Below are positions 43,301 through 53,686 of a stretch of 64,000 bases of DNA, piece by piece; the stretch's first letter is position 1, and every line of letters begins with the position of its first letter. Under the pieces are notes generated by a model that saw only the letters and a list, made by a program, of their open reading frames with translations, did not search any database and was not told the DNA's origin. This stretch comes from CAZJQD01 sp964548165 [NCBI: uncultured bacterium] (lineage in GTDB: Bacteria; UBA8481), in assembly GCA_964548165.1 (NCBI GenBank), contig CAZJQD010000014.1:12102-76101 (forward strand), written 5' to 3'. Both the position numbers and the translations under genes were made by a program.

Positions 43301-45583
43301 CTGCTGGCGCTGACAACGGGCAAGAAGCTCATCGAGTGGTCCGAGCCCGCGGCCGGATCGACGGGACCGACCTGGACACGCTACGAGGGCGGCGTCGGCG
43401 TACTGGCCAACCTCCGTGGCACCGCGCCCATCGAGCTCGCCTCGGCCTCGATCCCGGTCGGCGGCGCGCTGGCCGGCGACGGCCGCGTGGTCGGCGGCAC
43501 GTTGACGCGGCTCGGTGACTTCGAGTTCGGCGGGGCCAGGCACCTCGTCCTCAAGCGCGGTCCGGGCCAGGTCGACCTCATCGCTCCGGATCGCGTCCGC
43601 GAGCTGATGGCTATTCCCCGGGACGCGGCCTGGACCGAGGACGCGGGCATCCGGGTCACCGCCGTGATGGGCGAGGCGGAGGCGCCCATCCCCTACGCGC
43701 TCACCGATCGCGCCGTCATCTTTCTCCATCGTCCCGCGATCGCGGGCGAGGCGCGCTACCGCGTCCGCAGCGAGACCGCGGGCTGGGACGTGCGCCTGAG
43801 GGGCACCGACGAAAACGTCATCGCGGGCGGCGCCGCTCGCGTGCGCCTCCACCTGGGCGCTCTCGGCCGCGACACCCTCAGCGTCTCGGCGCTCGAGCTC
43901 ACCGCGCACGGCGTCAGCACGCATGGGCCCCTGCCGGAGCTGGCGGGCGGATCGAGCGCGGGGATGGAGGCCATCAATTTGCAACTGGGCGGTGGCCGCG
44001 GCGCCGTCCTCGATTACGTCGTGGATGTCCCTCCCGATTTCGCGCGCGACGAGCGGCTCTGGGTCTCGGCGCGCATCCGGACCAACCACGGCGAGAAGAT
44101 CGTCGCCACGCTCGTGGCGGTCACGCCCGGCTTCGAGCTCTCGGTCGACGCGCCTGCCGTCGTGGCGCGCCAACTGCCCGCGACCGCCCGCCTCACGCTC
44201 CAGAACCGCATGCCCCAGGACGCGCGCGGCTCGCTCGTCCTCCTCGTCGACGGCGAACCCGTGGAGAATTCGGGCACGGATACGCCCCAGACCATAGCGG
44301 CCGGGAGCACGTGGTCGCCCGAGGTCTCCATTCCAGGTCTCGAGGAAGGCGATCACGTCCTCGTCGCGCGCTTCACCACCGAGACCGGCTTCATCGTGCT
44401 CTCGGCGCCCGTGCGCGTGCGCGCGGTGCGTCCGCTCGTCGTCCGCGATCTCGACGGGCGAAACCTCATCCCCGCCGCGGGCATGACCGTTCACCTCAAG
44501 TGCGTGGCGCCGGCCGGCCGCTCATGGTCGGGGGTCGCCGACCTGACGATGACGGGCGGCTGGACGGTCACTCCCGCGCGCGTCAACGTCACCGTGCCGG
44601 CGGGAGGCGAAGTGCGCGTACCTGTCCGGATCACGCCCGGCGGCAATCCGGAAGCGATCGTTCACGTCCGTCTCGGCGGCGCGGACGGTGTCGACTCGTT
44701 CGCGGAACCAATGAAGCGCATTGATGACAATCCCGCGATCCTGCGCGGCGATCTCAACGGCGACGGCCTGGAGGAGATCGCCTTCGGACACCGGGGACTG
44801 GAGGCCCAGTGCGCGGTCGCGCTCGGCGGAAGAATCCTCTTCCTCTCGGGCGAAGACGGCGTCAACCAGCTCTTCCTCCCCTACCCGGCGGTGACGCGCC
44901 CCGCGGATCCGAAGGCGTGGGCCGAGTACGGCGGCATCAACGACTGGTGGCCCGAGGGATGGCCCGGAGACGTCTGGAACACGACCTGGTCGGTGGAGGC
45001 CGCGCTCATCCGGGACGGCGCCGCGCGCGTCGTCCTCACCAGCCGCGGCGGCGTCAACCTCGCGATCAAGCGCACCTTCCGCATCGCGCCGGGCTCGCCC
45101 CTCCTCGCCGTTGACTACGAGATCGCCAACAATGGATCGGCGGAGGCCAACCATGTCTGGGCCGCGCACCCCGACGTCGCTGTCGGCGGGAGCGCGGGTG
45201 AGGAGGATCGCGTCGTCGTGCCGACCGCGGCCGGGATCACCATCCACGACTATCGCCCCAAGCTTGCCAAGACCTCCTTCACCCCGCAGGCCGGCTGGGC
45301 GGCCGCCGTCGACCGGCGGTCAGGCCACGTCCTGGGCATCGTCTTCGAGCCGGGTTCCCTCTCGGAAGTGGGCATGTGGGAGGGAGTCGGCTTCTTCACG
45401 CTGGAGCCCATCCGCGCCAGCTCCGTCCTGCCCCCGCAGGCGCGCGAGTTCTTCTCGATCGGGTACGCAGTCGGCAAGGGCGATCCCGAGCAGCTCGGCC
45501 CCCAATGGGCGGCGCTGCTAAGCGGAAATGCGACGAGTGCACCGGCGACGCCGGCGACACAGCAGAACAGGAGCGCGCGATGA
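40343..45583 (+). CDS. Very large lipoprotein with hydrolase-like barrel
   Basis: This 1746-residue surface or periplasmic lipoprotein has a signal peptide ending FFSLSSCGK (Cys about 33). Two consecutive jelly-roll modules follow (about 35-190 and 200-350), each opening with a W-D-D-G phrase (KWDDGRSTGAKVEV; AWDDGKAAGADVRI). A beta-sandwich (about 380-680) precedes a barrel with LLHPVTYWPQGFDRHYPDFF, VVPYVNPTWWTPSP, DGVFEDQIGARDW and ILMTENGFDAIAPFEHG (about 715-890). Several Ig-like beta domains and an FG-GAP-like DLNGDGLEEIAFG (about 1467) complete it. It may degrade a polymer outside the cell. The ATG has no clear Shine-Dalgarno. Activity is inferred. Confidence 0.85.
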   Translation: MRLLNRLRFSSLIRPSAGIGAVLALLAFFSLSSCGKTARVVTEGTVFLAGQPDTIEFKDKWDDGRSTGAKVEVDGIGRLLVTGINPEQSYGCVYTDLTVDLDKYGAIEIDVDGVSKGCYILLEGASFEQGYVPLGPSITKPGTTWYDLRLQSGYTQGRLPVRLQLGVTTGNPAVNAAGETVLVSGLRFVPLDETPDKLPDEYVLFGRGTSPEAVQRFAPAWDDGKAAGADVRIEGDALVVQGTADREQFGATIVNATVDLDRQGALRLEVADVTRRGYVIVHSPELPGGYARATPEITGAGTYDFDLRRLMGRGGRAQMKILVGVSAFGSAPNALEQRLRLTRAALVPPPVRRIEAVRRVAMRASEAAPPPPAGSPWPDPLEAVPVRAPLAGIESSDGGATPSILDRGDRIILTGGHTEVTLARADGRILSIRDLRSGGPVGSARALFSIETIEGGIINASDAVAAGAGAAGARLTIEPRPGAASVLLRYAFNGYGVDVTATAEKTGVSFSAAVQTHGATVRGLSIPDRLAFPIAGLQEVVTPRYLGVGLGPGFFREQRTTTLPYPAAFSDLLHVRSDRGSLSILGAGLSSEPGGQGNRMRYTGKGISGDSWAGLRPVTLTVSGEGDQGLITRLIPARLAPAQSLDCGRVLFAAGLPLTGATALYRRNLWPVDPPSLATRLGAARFTRYAEASLVKFDFGNYPGIERVLQDLETLTPGVLLHPVTYWPQGFDRHYPDFFPADARFRGDEGLKQVTEVAHRRNMLVVPYVNPTWWTPSPSTDRVGVENFAIRDEKGQIHKDIYGENYGWIASPWSQDVRAVRRTLHGTIRQTLGMDGVFEDQIGARDWRDDLSVHAPAPLSYAEGMRSWAAENPLDSILMTENGFDAIAPFEHGLCGMWHIHSWPDGGGFDDRFGRGNWRVVPVASWVARDLADFMHHDLAVEVRTDNDRKLSWNLAFGFKLFQILYNNLPLQQGQWILINQVFQRELLALTTGKKLIEWSEPAAGSTGPTWTRYEGGVGVLANLRGTAPIELASASIPVGGALAGDGRVVGGTLTRLGDFEFGGARHLVLKRGPGQVDLIAPDRVRELMAIPRDAAWTEDAGIRVTAVMGEAEAPIPYALTDRAVIFLHRPAIAGEARYRVRSETAGWDVRLRGTDENVIAGGAARVRLHLGALGRDTLSVSALELTAHGVSTHGPLPELAGGSSAGMEAINLQLGGGRGAVLDYVVDVPPDFARDERLWVSARIRTNHGEKIVATLVAVTPGFELSVDAPAVVARQLPATARLTLQNRMPQDARGSLVLLVDGEPVENSGTDTPQTIAAGSTWSPEVSIPGLEEGDHVLVARFTTETGFIVLSAPVRVRAVRPLVVRDLDGRNLIPAAGMTVHLKCVAPAGRSWSGVADLTMTGGWTVTPARVNVTVPAGGEVRVPVRITPGGNPEAIVHVRLGGADGVDSFAEPMKRIDDNPAILRGDLNGDGLEEIAFGHRGLEAQCAVALGGRILFLSGEDGVNQLFLPYPAVTRPADPKAWAEYGGINDWWPEGWPGDVWNTTWSVEAALIRDGAARVVLTSRGGVNLAIKRTFRIAPGSPLLAVDYEIANNGSAEANHVWAAHPDVAVGGSAGEEDRVVVPTAAGITIHDYRPKLAKTSFTPQAGWAAAVDRRSGHVLGIVFEPGSLSEVGMWEGVGFFTLEPIRASSVLPPQAREFFSIGYAVGKGDPEQLGPQWAALLSGNATSAPATPATQQNRSAR

Positions 45584-46476
45584 AACTCAGCGGGAGCGTA
45601 GGGATTCTCTACGACGAGAACGAGCACTTCCTGCGGTCGGATGTCTTCTGCGCCCCGATCGCAACGGCGATCGAGGCCGCTCTCCAGGGCCACGGCCTCA
45701 CGCCCGTGCTCCTTGATCCCCCGTCCGCAACAGCATGGGCGGATCCGGCGTCGCCATCGACCGCCGAGGCCGCGGGCGGCGCGCCAAGCCCCTTGAAGGG
45801 CATCCTCTACCTCGCGGCCAAGAACCTGGAGCTGGCGCGCGCACTGCGTCAGCGCGTCCCGCTCGTCCTCGTCCTGCCGGACTGTGAACCCGAGCCTCCA
45901 TCGCTTGTCGTCGACGATGAGCAGATCGGGATCCTGGCCGCGCGCACGCTCCTTCGGGCGGGCCGAAGACGACTCATCGTCGTCGGTGGCGTGGAAGAGA
46001 ATGGATTCATGCAGTTGCCCTACCAGCGTCGCGTCGACGGCTTCATCGCCACGGCGACGGCGGCGGGAGCAGCGGCCGAGCTGGTGACGTCGACGTTCAC
46101 GCACGTGGCGGGATCGACGGGCGGCACCGCCTCGCGCCCCGTCGGCGAGATCGCGGCTCTGAAGATCCTCGAGCGCGAGGAGCGGCCGGACGGCGTCTTC
46201 GCGGTCAATGACTGGATCGCGGCTGAGATCGCGGAATGGTTCGCCGAGTCGGGGATCGAGGTTCCGGCGCGGATCGCCGTCATCGGCGCCGACAACCTGC
46301 CTCTGAGAAGCGCCACCGCGCTCTCGACCATCCACGTGCCCAAGGCCGTCATCGCCACGCGGGCCGTGGAGACCCTCTGCGCGCTTCTTGAAAAGAGTTC
46401 CGGTCCGGTCGAAGCGATCAAGTTGGAGCCGAAGTTTCTCGCTCGCGAAACGACACCGGCCGGCGTCCACCCGTGA
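45580..46476 (+). CDS. LacI-like sensor protein lacking a DNA-binding domain
   Basis: This 298-residue protein matches the effector-binding domain of LacI regulators: VGILYDENEHFLRSDVFCAPIATAIEAAL, LVVDDEQIGILAARTLLRAGRRRLIVVGG, DGVFAVNDWIAAEIAEWFAESGIEVPARIAVIGADN and STIHVPKAVIATRAVETL. The helix-turn-helix is absent: the protein starts directly with the first beta strand. The ATG overlaps the stop of the large lipoprotein (ATGA), and upstream sequence in this frame belongs to that gene, so no missing N-terminus is hidden. There is no signal peptide, so it is cytoplasmic. It may sense the sugar and act on a partner protein. Its stop overlaps the GYF gene. Confidence 0.82.
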   Translation: MKLSGSVGILYDENEHFLRSDVFCAPIATAIEAALQGHGLTPVLLDPPSATAWADPASPSTAEAAGGAPSPLKGILYLAAKNLELARALRQRVPLVLVLPDCEPEPPSLVVDDEQIGILAARTLLRAGRRRLIVVGGVEENGFMQLPYQRRVDGFIATATAAGAAAELVTSTFTHVAGSTGGTASRPVGEIAALKILEREERPDGVFAVNDWIAAEIAEWFAESGIEVPARIAVIGADNLPLRSATALSTIHVPKAVIATRAVETLCALLEKSSGPVEAIKLEPKFLARETTPAGVHP

Positions 46477-47483
46477 CGGCGCCCGGCACGTCGCAGGGCG
46501 CGCCCAGCGCGGGCGTTGGTCCCGCTCCGGGCGCGCCGGCGAGTCCGTTGCCGGCCGCGCACGCAAAATCGGCCTTCTCCCAGGGGTGGCTCGTCGCTGT
46601 CAAAGAGCGCGCCTACGGGCCATATCCTCTCGATCAGCTCTCGGGCTTTCTCGCGGCAGGATCCTGGGTCTTTCATCCCGGCATCGAGGACTGGCGGATC
46701 GCGGGCGACGTCGAGGTCCTGAAAAAGACGCTGGCTCTAAGGGCCGACCAGGAGCCGGAGTGGTGGTTCCAACTGAAGGGCCACCGCGAGCAAGGGCCAT
46801 ACTCGCGCCTCGCGATGCTCCGCATGGTGAAGGACCACGCGATCACGCGCGACACGATGATCCGCCACATAACCTGGAGCCAGGCCCTGCCCATCCTCGA
46901 GACCCCCCTGGCCGAGAGCATGGAGGGCGACGACACCCTCCACCCCTTCCGGCAGACACGCTTCACGAAGCACGAGGTGAAGAGCGCGCCGAGGCAGGCA
47001 TTTTCCTGGAAGATCGACACGAAGGAGGTCCCCACCTGGTTCATCGCCGCGTCGCTCGTCGTCGGAACCCTCTTCTTCGGCGCCCTCACCTGGTGGACGA
47101 CGACGCAGAGACCGGCCGTGAACCCCGCCTACAAGAACGCGGACCGCATCGTCCCGGAGGAAGCGAGCCTCACCCTGCAGAGCGGCACATCCGCCACCCG
47201 CTCCCTGAGAGTCATCAAGACCGACAACGCCGGCCGCCAGATCCAGAACGACGCATCGGCCATACAGGGCGGCCTCGTCCCCGTCATCGACGGCAAGCCC
47301 GCTCTCCCAGGAACCCCCGCAAGCGGGACCCAGCCCCACGGCCGCCTCGTCCAGTTCCCGTCCCACTTCCGTGACGGCACCGCCGAGGTCATCCTCGCCC
47401 CCGCCTCAACGAAGTCCGAGGACGTCCTCGTGCTCACCCAGCCCGGCCTGGCCCCGGTGATGGTTCCGATCCGCTACGAGTAG
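46473..47483 (+). CDS. Membrane protein with two GYF_2-like modules
   Basis: This 336-residue protein starts at GTG overlapping the LacI-like gene stop (GTGA). After a Pro/Ala-rich start, two GYF_2-like modules are seen: WLVAVKERAYGPYPLDQLSGFLAAG (about 39-63) and WWFQLKGHREQGPYSRLAMLRMV (about 97-119). A single membrane helix (WFIAASLVVGTLFFGALTWWT, about 189-209) leads to an extracytoplasmic beta-rich part. GYF modules bind proline-rich peptides, and this type is common in bacterial membrane proteins of unknown role. A related module is in the PilZ protein at 24748. Coupling to the sensor suggests that the two proteins interact, which is inference. Confidence 0.78.
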   Translation: MTAPGTSQGAPSAGVGPAPGAPASPLPAAHAKSAFSQGWLVAVKERAYGPYPLDQLSGFLAAGSWVFHPGIEDWRIAGDVEVLKKTLALRADQEPEWWFQLKGHREQGPYSRLAMLRMVKDHAITRDTMIRHITWSQALPILETPLAESMEGDDTLHPFRQTRFTKHEVKSAPRQAFSWKIDTKEVPTWFIAASLVVGTLFFGALTWWTTTQRPAVNPAYKNADRIVPEEASLTLQSGTSATRSLRVIKTDNAGRQIQNDASAIQGGLVPVIDGKPALPGTPASGTQPHGRLVQFPSHFRDGTAEVILAPASTKSEDVLVLTQPGLAPVMVPIRYE

Positions 47484-47491
47484 CGGGCGGC

Positions 47492-48918
<1,427 letters not shown>

Positions 48919-48922
<4 letters not shown>

Positions 48923-50547
48923 GGGGCCGAGCCACCGCGAGCGCCTTCATCCCGAGGGTCTGCGGCACCAGGACCGCCGCTGACAATATGTTCGCCGGCC
49001 ACGACACCGTCGTCGCCGACAACCTGTTTGTCGCCGACAACCTGTTCGTCGCCGATATCGCGTTCGACAACGACGCGATCACGACCGCCTTCCTTCGCGC
49101 GGTACAGCGCCGCGTCCGCGCGCTTCAATAAGGCCGCCGCCAGGACCGCGAAGTTTGTATCCACTGCGCCCGCAGTCTCCCCTCCGCTTCTCTTCAAGGA
49201 CCGGATGCCGGCCACTCCGATCGAGGCCGTGAGCGGTCGCCCGTCCGGGCGCTGGACGCTGGTGCGGATCTTCTGCCGCACGTCCTCGGCGACCGCGTGC
49301 GCGTCCTCGGGGCCGCAACCTGGCAGGAGCACGGCAAACTCCTCGCCCCCGATCCGACCCACCTTCGCAAAGATGGGCAAGGCCGCGCGCAACGTCTCCG
49401 CGGTCTGTCGCAAGGCCTCGTCGCCGGCCGCGTGCCCAAACTCGTCGTTGAGGCTCTTGAACTTGTCGAGGTCGAGAATGAAGACGCCCAGGGGATGGTC
49501 ATAGCGGCGGGCGCGGCTCAGCTCCATCTCGAACGCCTCGTCGAAGGGGCCGCGCAGGAGGAATCTCGTGAGCCCGTCCTCGGTGGCGAGCCGCCGGGTC
49601 TCCTCCATGTACTCCGCGTTGGCGAGCGCAAGGCCGGCGGGGATCGTGAAGTGATCGAGCAGTCGCAGATCCTCGATGCCGAACTGGTCGGGCTCCGGGT
49701 GCGCGGCAACGAGGACGGCTCGACCGTGAAGCCCGGTCTTCAGGAGTACGGCTATCAGGGATCCGCGGCCAGGAGCCGACGGCGTATTCACGGCCTCGGC
49801 GCTCGCGTCATGGATGATGAGCGGCCTGTTCCGCGCCAGCACTTGCCGAACGAAGCGACGGAGACTGGTGGCGTCCATGGAGGCGATCGCGGCGTCCTCA
49901 CCGCCGGCACTGGCAAGCGGCTCGACCCTCGGCTCACCGGCGCCATCATCGGCCATGAGCAGGATCGTCCCCCTGCCCAGCGCCTCGCGGACGAGTCCCG
50001 TGATCCGCTCCGCGACCTCCCGCGGACCGCCCTCGCCCTGGAGTCTCTGGACAGCGGCCGTCAGCCGGCGCTCGGCGTCCAGGCGTCGCGCCAGGGCGGC
50101 GGCGCGCCCGTCGGCCTGGGCCGCGGCGCTGACCAGCGAATGGATCTCCTCCTCCGACTCCCTGAGCATGAGGCCGCGGTAGACGTGAGCGGCGCGGAGC
50201 GCGGTACGGGCCTCTGCGGCGGAAGCGATAAGCGCCACGGAAAGGAGCAGCTGGACGAAGATGCCGAGCTTGTCGTAGAGCGGAAGGGCGGCGGCGGCGG
50301 GAACCGCGAGCGCGATGGCGACCGCGAAGAGAATGCCTCCCGCTCCTCCACCCCAGGCGAACGCGGCCACGAGCGCGGGCACGACGGCCAGCGCGACGCG
50401 CACCGTCGCCGGGGTTCCCAGGAGAACGGGGGCCGCGACGAGGCAGAGAACGACGGGCAACAGGAGGATGGTTCCGAGCGCGGAGACGCCGACACGCTCA
50501 TCCTCGAGCTCCAGGAGGAGATCGATCCCGCCGCGCTTGACACTCAC
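48919..50547 (-). CDS. GGDEF diguanylate cyclase (no I-site)
   Basis: This 542-residue membrane protein starts with hydrophobic segments (about 22-120: GTILLLPVVLCLVAAPVLL, VRVALAVVPALVAAFAWGG, FVQLLLSVALIAS). A coiled-coil-like linker (ALARRLDAERRLTAAVQRL) and a GAF-like domain (about 175-320) follow. The GGDEF domain has DGLTRFLLRGPFDEAFEME, DLDKFKSLNDEFGH and RIGGEEFAVLLPG. The RxxD inhibitory site is missing: the four residues at that position read PIFA. The C-terminus carries repeated VVGDxQ units. Its stop overlaps the start of the second cyclase, so both are made together, one with and one without product inhibition. Confidence 0.92.
49012..49065. repeat. 18-bp tandem repeat at the cyclase C-terminus
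   Basis: Three 18-bp units, the first two GTCGCCGACAACCTGTT plus T or C and the third diverged, encode a six-residue repeat of the type D-x-Q-V-V-G at the tail of the larger cyclase. The period preserves the reading frame. Confidence 0.88.
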
Positions 50548-50569
50548 GTTCGGCCCCCCGACCCTTCGC

Positions 50570-51673
<1,104 letters not shown>

Positions 51674-51740
51674 GGACCGCTCCCCGGCGCCGCGGGATTC
51701 ATTCACGCGCGCCCTCCGCGTGCTTCCCGCCGCCAGCCTC

Positions 51741-51770
51741 ATTCTCGCCCAGGACACCCGGAAGTGTCAA
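51741..51770 (-). promoter_or_regulatory. Predicted promoter of the MsmK-type ATPase gene
   Basis: On the minus strand TTGACA (51770-51765) and GAGAAT (51746-51741) are separated by 18 bases. Transcription would start about 60 bp before the ATG. Confidence 0.45.
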
Positions 51771-51792
51771 GGGCTCTATCGGCTATTTAGAT

Positions 51793-51810
51793 TGATAATG
51801 CGTATTATCT
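51793..51810. promoter_or_regulatory. LacI-family-type operator (site 3)
   Basis: TGATAATGCGTATTATCT contains the dyad GATAATGCGTATTATC (7 of 8 half-site positions match). Its centre TAATGCGTATT agrees with the other two operators (TAATACGKATT). It lies 23 bp upstream of the -35 box of the ATPase gene. Confidence 0.6.
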
Positions 51811-51823
51811 TACGCATATCGAG

Positions 51824-52753
51824 CTATCTGGCGGCCTTGTGGTAGGGGACCCTTCGGGCGGGTTCGAAGGAGCTGCGGCCCTCCTTGAGAATTCCCCCGT
51901 AGATCTTCACGTTGCGGTCCTCGAGGTGGTCGAAGATCTGCGGGCTCTTGGCGCCGTAGGTCACGAACTTCAGGGGCTGGGGATCGAGCTCGCAACTGAT
52001 GATCTCGTCGACGCCACGCGCCTGCGCCAGCTTCTGGGCTATGGGGCTCACGATCATCGAGTGGCCGAAGTAGTTGTTTCCCCCCGCGTCCGTTCCAACC
52101 GCGTTCACGGCCATCATGTAGACATGGTTGTCATAGGCCCTCGCCCGCGTCGTCAGGTCCCAGATCTCATAGCTCCTCAGGAGCGCCGACGGCCTCAGGA
52201 TCACCTCGGCACCCTTCAGGGCCAGGATCCGCGAGAGCTCCGGGAAGTCGCCCTCGTAGCAGATCGTGATCCCCACCTTCGCGAAGCCGCAGTCGAAGAC
52301 GGGGAGCTCGGTGCCGGGCGTCGTCCAGCCGCCCCCACCCACACTCGTGTGGGCAGAGCGCGAGTGGTCGATCCGCTCCGTCGGGAACGGATGCGTCTTG
52401 CGATACACGCCGGCCAGGCGACCGCGGTCCGAGATCAGAAGCGCGGAGTTGTAGATCGTGTCCTTCTTCTTGCCCCGCTCGTACATCGGGAAACATATCC
52501 AGACGCGGCGGTCGCGCGCGAGCTTGCGCATCGCCTTCACGCTCGGTCCGTCCAGGGGCTCCACCAGCTTGTAGAACTCCGGCACCGGCATCCCCGGCGA
52601 GAACCCCGTGGTGCAGGTCTCCGGCAAAACCACGAGCCTCGCGCCGTGCTGGTGCACGGCCGTCTCGATCCAGGTCGCCGCCTTGTCCGTGTTCTCCCGT
52701 ATCGCGTTCGGCCGGATTGCATACTGCGCCCCCGCGATGATGAACCGCTTCAT
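51824..52753 (-). CDS. Carbon-nitrogen hydrolase (nitrilase superfamily)
   Basis: This is a 309-residue amidohydrolase. The Glu-Lys-Cys triad is visible: E45 in VVLPETCTTGF, K119 in YRKTHPFPTE and C165 in ITICYEGDFPE. The overall sequence resembles the branch with N-carbamoylputrescine amidase and beta-ureidopropionase, which remove a carbamoyl group as ammonia and CO2. GGGAGG before the ATG fixes the start. It is the last gene of the catabolic operon, 27 bp behind the cyclase-family gene, so it probably hydrolyses an amide or ureido intermediate. Its substrate is unknown. Confidence 0.92.
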   Translation of the reverse strand: MKRFIIAGAQYAIRPNAIRENTDKAATWIETAVHQHGARLVVLPETCTTGFSPGMPVPEFYKLVEPLDGPSVKAMRKLARDRRVWICFPMYERGKKKDTIYNSALLISDRGRLAGVYRKTHPFPTERIDHSRSAHTSVGGGGWTTPGTELPVFDCGFAKVGITICYEGDFPELSRILALKGAEVILRPSALLRSYEIWDLTTRARAYDNHVYMMAVNAVGTDAGGNNYFGHSMIVSPIAQKLAQARGVDEIISCELDPQPLKFVTYGAKSPQIFDHLEDRNVKIYGGILKEGRSSFEPARRVPYHKAAR

Positions 52754-52780
52754 GCCCCGCCTCCCGCCCTTCGGCCCACG

Positions 52781-53566
52781 CTACTTCACGCCGTCCATCG
52801 CGACGATGCGGCAGATGCACGACTCCAGCTCGATGGCGCGCCACGGGAAGCAACCGATCCATGTCCGCTTGTTCTTCAGCTTGTCGATCTCTCCACCAAT
52901 GTTCTCGGCGTGAATGAGTCCCTTGGGGAAGAGCTTGATGTGCATGACCTGGTAATACTCCTCGTACGGGAACATCTCGTCCCAGCCCTTCCCGAAGTCT
53001 TTCTTCAGCTTCGCCTCGGCCTCGTTGAAGAGCCGCGGGTGCCACTGCCGCAGGATCGTGTTCATCGGGTGATCGGCCGAACCGCAGTCGACGCCGATCC
53101 ACTTGATCTTCATCTTCAGGGCCCACTTGTGGAACTCGGGATCCGGCCCCGGGTGCTTGACCATGTACCGCAGCTCGTCGGCGGCCGGCTGGTCCCAGCT
53201 GTACCTGTGGTAGCCCGTGTTGATGATGAGGATGTCGCCCTTCCGGATGTCCGCGCGGTCCATCAGCATCTTCGGGCTGTACAGCGAGTAGTCGGAGACG
53301 CAGTCGGAGATATCGACGACGACGCCGGGACCGCAGAGCTCGTCGAGCTTGAGATCCCCGATCGGTCGACCGCAGGAGTGAAAGTGGATCTCGCCGTCGA
53401 GGTGGGTGCCGATGTGGTTGGACGTCGTGATGATCTGCCCGTTCGCGCCCTGCCCCATGTGAGCGCCCGCGATGCGCTTGAAGTACTGCACCTGCAAGGG
53501 CACGTAGCTGGGCCAGGGCGGCGTGTGGATCGAGAGCCTCTGCGTGAGGTCATACATCTTTACCAT
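52781..53566 (-). CDS. Cyclase-family metal-dependent hydrolase (KynB-like)
   Basis: This 261-residue protein belongs to the family that includes kynurenine formamidase and isatin hydrolase. The metal-binding motif is SNHIGTHLDGEIHFH (about residues 48-62). DILIINTGYHRYSW and IGVDCGSADHP are further conserved segments. Start 53566 (MVKMYDLTQRL) follows AAAGGAG; the longer frame runs into repeat DNA. These enzymes open rings or hydrolyse formamides using Mn or Zn. In this operon it may open an oxidised heterocycle. The 120-bp gap to the upstream DUF1116 gene carries an AT-rich inverted repeat. Confidence 0.92.
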   Translation of the reverse strand: MVKMYDLTQRLSIHTPPWPSYVPLQVQYFKRIAGAHMGQGANGQIITTSNHIGTHLDGEIHFHSCGRPIGDLKLDELCGPGVVVDISDCVSDYSLYSPKMLMDRADIRKGDILIINTGYHRYSWDQPAADELRYMVKHPGPDPEFHKWALKMKIKWIGVDCGSADHPMNTILRQWHPRLFNEAEAKLKKDFGKGWDEMFPYEEYYQVMHIKLFPKGLIHAENIGGEIDKLKNKRTWIGCFPWRAIELESCICRIVAMDGVK

Positions 53567-53594
53567 GGTGAAACTCCTTTCATTTTCCAGTTTC

Positions 53595-53681
53595 CATTTT
53601 CCATATGTCATTTCTCATCGGAAACCTCAATCGAGCCGCAAATGACCGCTGAGAAATGGGAAATGTCCTATGGAAAATGGG
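53595..53681. repeat. AT-rich inverted repeat inside the catabolic operon
   Basis: CATTTTCCATATGTCATTTC (left arm, from 53595) and TGAGAAATGGGAAATGTCCT (right arm, from 53650) are imperfect complements over about 25-30 bases. They form a large stem between the DUF1116 and cyclase-family genes. The base composition is far from that of the neighbours. It may be a mobile hairpin element or an mRNA processing or stability structure. Confidence 0.7.
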
Positions 53682-53686
53682 TTCTT

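Noticed and set aside
40784-44494. 1236-codon open frame on the minus strand
   Set aside because: It is an antisense shadow of the large lipoprotein gene. Its translation is Asp/Glu/Arg/Gly-rich with no domain, and the plus-strand frame has a signal peptide and folded-domain motifs.
45580-46476. Frameshifted full-length LacI gene
   Set aside because: The upstream sequence encodes the conserved end of the large lipoprotein in another frame, and the ATGA overlap is clean, so no HTH-coding remnant exists.
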